Source: Ariolimax columbianus (lineage: Eukaryota; Mollusca; Gastropoda; Stylommatophora; Arionidae). Taken from it: a stretch of 64,000 bases of DNA. Of the stretch, positions 60,475 to 64,000 are shown piece after piece. Within the stretch, counting starts at the first letter, position 1. Every line of letters starts with the position of its first letter. Both the position numbers and the translations under genes were made by a program. The stretch spans positions 84,314,704 to 84,378,703 of the forward strand of contig JAVGWX010000002.1 in NCBI GenBank assembly GCA_036924085.1, given 5' to 3'. The notes under the pieces are model-generated. The model was not told where the DNA came from. It made no database searches and was given only the letters and a program-made list of their open reading frames with translations.

Positions 60475-62193
60475 AATTTTGATTTTAGAAACATTGGTTT
60501 TTCTTGTCAGTAAAATTACTTGAAAGTCAGTGGAAATGCTTTTAACATATCCACATAATTAGTACGTTAAAATTGCAATACATTTCAAAGTGCTGAAAAT
60601 TGTTTAAACTTATAATATCCAATTTTTTTTCAAATCGCCTTTAATTTTGATTTTAGAAACATTGGTTTTTCTTGTAAGTAAAACTACTTGAAAGTGAGAG
60701 GAAATGCTTTTAACTTATCCACATAATTAGTGCGTTACAATTGCAATACATTTCAAAGTTCTGAAAATTGAATAAACTTATGATCTTCAATTTTTTTTCA
60801 AGTCGCTTTCTACTCAATTTTGATTTTAGAAACATTGGTTTTTCTTGTTAGTAAAATTACTTGAAAGTCAGTGGAAATGCTTTTAACTTATCCACATAAT
60901 TAGTGCGTTACAATTGCAATACATTTCAAAGTTCTGAAAATTGAATAAACTTATGATCTGCTATTTTTTTTCAAATCGCTTTCTACTCAATTTTGATTTT
61001 AGAAACATTGGATTTTCTGGTCAGTAAAATTACTTGAAAGTCAGTGGAAATGCTTTTAACTTATCCAGATAATTAGTGCGTTACAATTGCAATACATTTC
61101 AAAGTTCTGAAAATTGAATAAACTTATGATATGCTATTTTTTTACAAATCGCTTTCTACTCAATTTTGATTTTAGAAACATTGGTTTTTCTTGTCAGTAA
61201 AATTACTTGAAAGTCAGTGGAAATGCTTTTAACATATCCACATAATTAGTACGTTAAAATTGCAATACATTTCAAAGTGCTGAAAATTGTTTAAACTTAT
61301 AATATCCAATTTTTTTTCAAATCGCCTTTAATTTTGATTTTAGAAACATTGGTTTTTCTTGTAAGTAAAACTACTTGAAAGTGAGAGGAAATGCTTTTAA
61401 CTTATCCACATAATTAGTGCGTTACAATTGCAATACATTTCAAAGTGCTGAAAATTGTCTGAACTTATGATCTGCTATTTTTTTTCAAATCGCTTTCTAC
61501 TCAATTTTGATTTTAGAAACATTGGTTTTTCTTGTTAGTAAAATTACTTGAAAGTCAGTGGAAATGCTTTTAACTTATCCACACAATTAGTGCGTTACAA
61601 TTGCAATACATTTCAAAGTGCTGAAAATTGTCTGAACTTATGATATGCTATTTTTTTACAAATCGCTTTCTACTCAATTTTGATTTTAGAAACATTGGTT
61701 TTTCTTGTCAGTAAAATTACTTGAAAGTCAGTGGAAATGCTTTCAACTTATCCACATAATTAGTACGTTAAAATTGCAATACATTTCAAAGTGCTGAAAA
61801 TTGTTCAAACTTATAATATGCAATTTTTTTTCAAATCGCCTTCTACTCAGATTTGATTTTAGAAACATTGGTTTTTCTTGTTAGAAAAATTACTTGAAAG
61901 TCAGTGGAAATGCTTTTAACTTATCCACATAATTAGTGCGTTACAATTGCAATACATTTCAAAGTTCTGAAAATTGAATAAACTTATGATCTGCTGTTTT
62001 TTTTCAAATCGCTTTCTACTCAATTTTGATTTTAGAAACATTGGTTTTTCTGGTCAGTAAAATTACTTGAAAGTCAGTGGAAATGCTTTTAACTTATCCA
62101 CAAAATTAGTGCGTTACAATTGCAATACATTTCAAAGTTCTGAAAATTGAATAAACTTTGATCTGCTATTTTTTTACAAATCGCTTTCTACTC
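60475..62193 (+). repeat. 10-mer module (1,719 bp), copy 3
   Basis: A B Hk Dg A B H E C I at 60475, 60643, 60816, 60989, 61162, 61330, 61503, 61676, 61849, 62022; offset 9,988 bp from copy 2. Again ends with the 172-bp class I and leads into the X module. Confidence 0.85.
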
Positions 62194-64000
62194 AATTTTG
62201 ATTTTAGAAACATTGGTTTTTCTTGTCAGTAAAATTACTTGAAAGTCAGTGGAAATGCTTTTAACATATCCACATAATTAGTACGTAAATATTGCAATAC
62301 ATTTCAAAGTGCTGAAAATTGTTCAAACTTATAATATGCAATTTTTTTTCAAATCGCCTTCTACTCAGATTTGATTTTATAAACATTGGTTTTTTTTGTT
62401 AGAAAAATTACTTGAAAGTCAGTGGAAATGCTTTTAACTTATCCACATAATTAGTGCGTTACAATTGCAATACATTTCAAAGTTCTGAAAATTGAATAAA
62501 CTTATGATCTGCTATTTTTTTTCAAATCGCTTTCTACTCAATTTTGATTTTAGAAACATTGAATTTTCTTGTCAGTAAAATTACTTGAAAGTCAGTGGAA
62601 ATGCTTTTAACATATCCACATAATTAGTACGTTAAAATTGCAATACATTTCAAAGTGCTGAAAATTGTTCAAACTTATAATATGCAATTTTTTTTCAAAT
62701 CGCCTTTAATTTTGATTTTAGAAACATTGGTTTTTCTTGTAAGTAAATCTACTTGAAAGTGAGAGGAAATGCTTTTAACTTATCCACATAATTAGTGCGT
62801 TACATTTGCAATACATTTCAAAGTTCTGAAAATTGAATAAACTTATGATCTGCTATTTTTTTTCAAATCGCTTTCTACTCAATTTTGAATTTAGAAACAT
62901 TGGATTTTCTGGTCAGTAAAATTACTTGAAAGTCAGTGGAAATGCTTTCAACTTATCCACATAATTAGTACGTTAAAATTGCAATACATTTCAAAGTGCT
63001 GAAAATTGTTCAAACTTATAATATGCAATTTTTTTTCAAATCGCCTTCTACTCAGATTTGATTTTAGAAACATTGGTTTTTCTTGTTAGAAAAATTACTT
63101 GAAAGTCAGTGGAAATGCTTTTAACTTATCCACATAATTAGTGCGTTACAATTGCAATACATTTCAAAGTTCTGAAAATTGAATAAACTTATGATCTGCT
63201 ATTTTTTTTCAAATCGCTTTCTACTCAATTTTGATTTTAGAAACATTGGTTTTTCTGGTCAGTAAAATTACTTGAAAGTCAGTGGAAATGCTTTTAACTT
63301 ATCCACACAATTAGTGCGTTACAATTGCAATACATTTCAAAGTTCTGAAAATTGAATAAACTTTGATCTGCTATTTTTTTACAAATCGCTTTCTACTCAA
63401 TTTTGATTTTAGAAACATTGGTTTTTCTTGTCAGTAAAATTACTTGAAAGTCAGTGGAAATGCTTTTAACATATCCACATAATTAGTACGTTAAAATTGC
63501 AATACATTTCAAAGTGCTGAAAATTGTTCAAACTTATAATATCCAATTTTTTTTCAAATCGCCTTTAATTTTGATTTTAGAAACATTGGTTTTTCTTGTA
63601 AGTAAAACTACTTGAAAGTGAGAGGAAATGCTTTTAACTTATCCACATAATTAGTGCGTTACAATTGCAATACATTTCAAAGTGCTGAAAATTATCTGAA
63701 CTTATGATCTGCTATTTTTTTACAAATCGCATTCTACTCAATTTTGATTTTAGAAACATTGGTTTTTCTTGTCAGTAAAATTACTTGAAAGTCAGTGGAA
63801 ATGCTTTCAACTTATCCACATAATTAGTACGTTAAAATTGCAATACATTTCAAAGTGCTGAAAATTGTTTAAACTTATAATATGCAATTTTTTTTCAAAT
63901 CGCCTTCTACTCAGATTTGATTTTAGAAACATTGGTTTTTCTTGTTAGAAAAATTACTTGAAAGTCAGTGGAAATGCTTTTAACTTATCCACATAATTAG
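62194..64000 (+). repeat. X module and following B E C, cut by the window end
   Basis: A C2 A B G/E C Ic A B E C at 62194, 62367, 62540, 62708, 62881, 63054, 63227, 63399, 63567, 63740, 63913 (last one partial). Matches 40841 on at an offset of 21,353 bp through 63566, including acgtaaatatt and acatttgc. The B at 63567 combines gaaaattatctg with gatctgc, a mix not seen elsewhere. Confidence 0.83.

Larger units (their letters stand above)
1..64000 (+). repeat. Satellite DNA array, ~173-bp monomer, with higher-order repeats
   Basis: The full window consists of head-to-tail copies of one AT-rich monomer. Phasing on the motif aattttgattttag (variants agatttgatttt, aattttgaatttag, aattgtgatttt, aatttttatttt) gives starts at 3, 171, 345, 518, 691, 864, 1037, 1210, 1383, 1556, 1729, 1901 and so on to 63913: 371 complete monomers. 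Spacing is 173 bp in most, 168 bp in class A before class B, 172 bp in most class I, 174 bp in class B of the W module and 171 bp once. A typical monomer is about 27% GC. All copies have the same orientation. I saw no inversion, insertion, coding sequence, tRNA or telomere repeat. Length and organisation fit a eukaryotic centromeric or pericentromeric satellite; the species is not identifiable from sequence alone. Strand is arbitrary. Confidence 0.97.

Noticed and set aside
1..64000. A CRISPR array, because of regular direct repeats.
   Set aside because: There are no unique spacers: the whole ~173-bp unit is repeated, with no short repeat alternating with variable sequence and no cas genes.
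1..64000. Coding sequence or a repeat-protein gene built of tandem units.
   Set aside because: The monomer is rich in stop triplets (taa, tag, tga) on both strands, the main unit length of 173 bp is not a multiple of three, and lengths vary by 1, 2 and 5 bp, so no reading frame is kept.
1..64000. Primate alpha satellite or Arabidopsis-type CEN180, on the basis of unit length.
   Set aside because: The sequence does not resemble either consensus as I know them, and no CENP-B box (core TTCG, then A, then CGGG) is seen. Similar length reflects the common nucleosome-sized unit.

Overview
The whole window is one uninterrupted array of AT-rich satellite DNA. I found no gene, RNA gene, transposon or unique sequence. 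A monomer of about 173 bp (168, 171, 172, 173 or 174 bp) is repeated head to tail in one orientation. I placed 371 complete copies between positions 3 and 63912 (mean about 172.3 bp), with a partial copy at each end, so the array runs past both edges. A typical 173-bp monomer has 46 G+C bases (about 27% GC). Nucleosome-scale length, strict orientation, near-identical repeats of repeats and absence of other DNA indicate a eukaryotic centromeric or pericentromeric satellite. The taxon cannot be named: the sequence is not primate alpha satellite or Arabidopsis CEN180 as I know them, and I saw no CENP-B box.

Monomers fall into recognisable classes, named here A, B, C, D (with Da, Dg, Dk), E, F, G, H (with Hk), I (with Ic) and C2. 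Each class is defined by bases at fixed monomer positions; monomer position 1 is the first base of the motif aattttgattttag. Classes differ from each other at several positions, while copies of one class are almost identical even tens of kilobases apart. This is true higher-order repeat (HOR) organisation.

There are three tiers: (1) the ~173-bp monomer; (2) HOR modules of 1.7 to 2.4 kb, namely an 11-mer of 1,898 bp, a 13-mer of 2,239 bp, a 14-mer of 2,412 bp and a 10-mer of 1,719 bp; (3) composite cycles of 7.4 to 11.4 kb built from these modules.

Layout. 1-10.5 kb: an 11-mer (3-1900), a shortened copy, a module with a tandem 860-bp duplication (about 4.5-6.2 kb), then the 1,898-bp and 2,239-bp modules. 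10.5-29.5 kb: a 7,413-bp (43-monomer) super-repeat in two full copies (11203-18615, 19992-27404) and a partial third, with a 1,376-bp partial unit between them that holds the most divergent pair of monomers in the window (19648-19991). 30.7-36.7 kb: a near-identical second copy of about 3.3-10.3 kb. 36.9-64 kb: repeated cycles of the order 11-mer, 13/14-mer, 10-mer, X module, with a tandem 3,272-bp duplication at about 53.0-59.55 kb. One module (W) is confined to the first 30.7 kb.

The array reads as a record of repeated unequal exchange: hybrid monomers sit at module joints, and hybrids and private mutations were then copied along in larger duplications. Nothing suggests coding. Functional proposals (nucleosome phasing, a protein-binding box, a hairpin, CpG decay) are inferences from base-level patterns.
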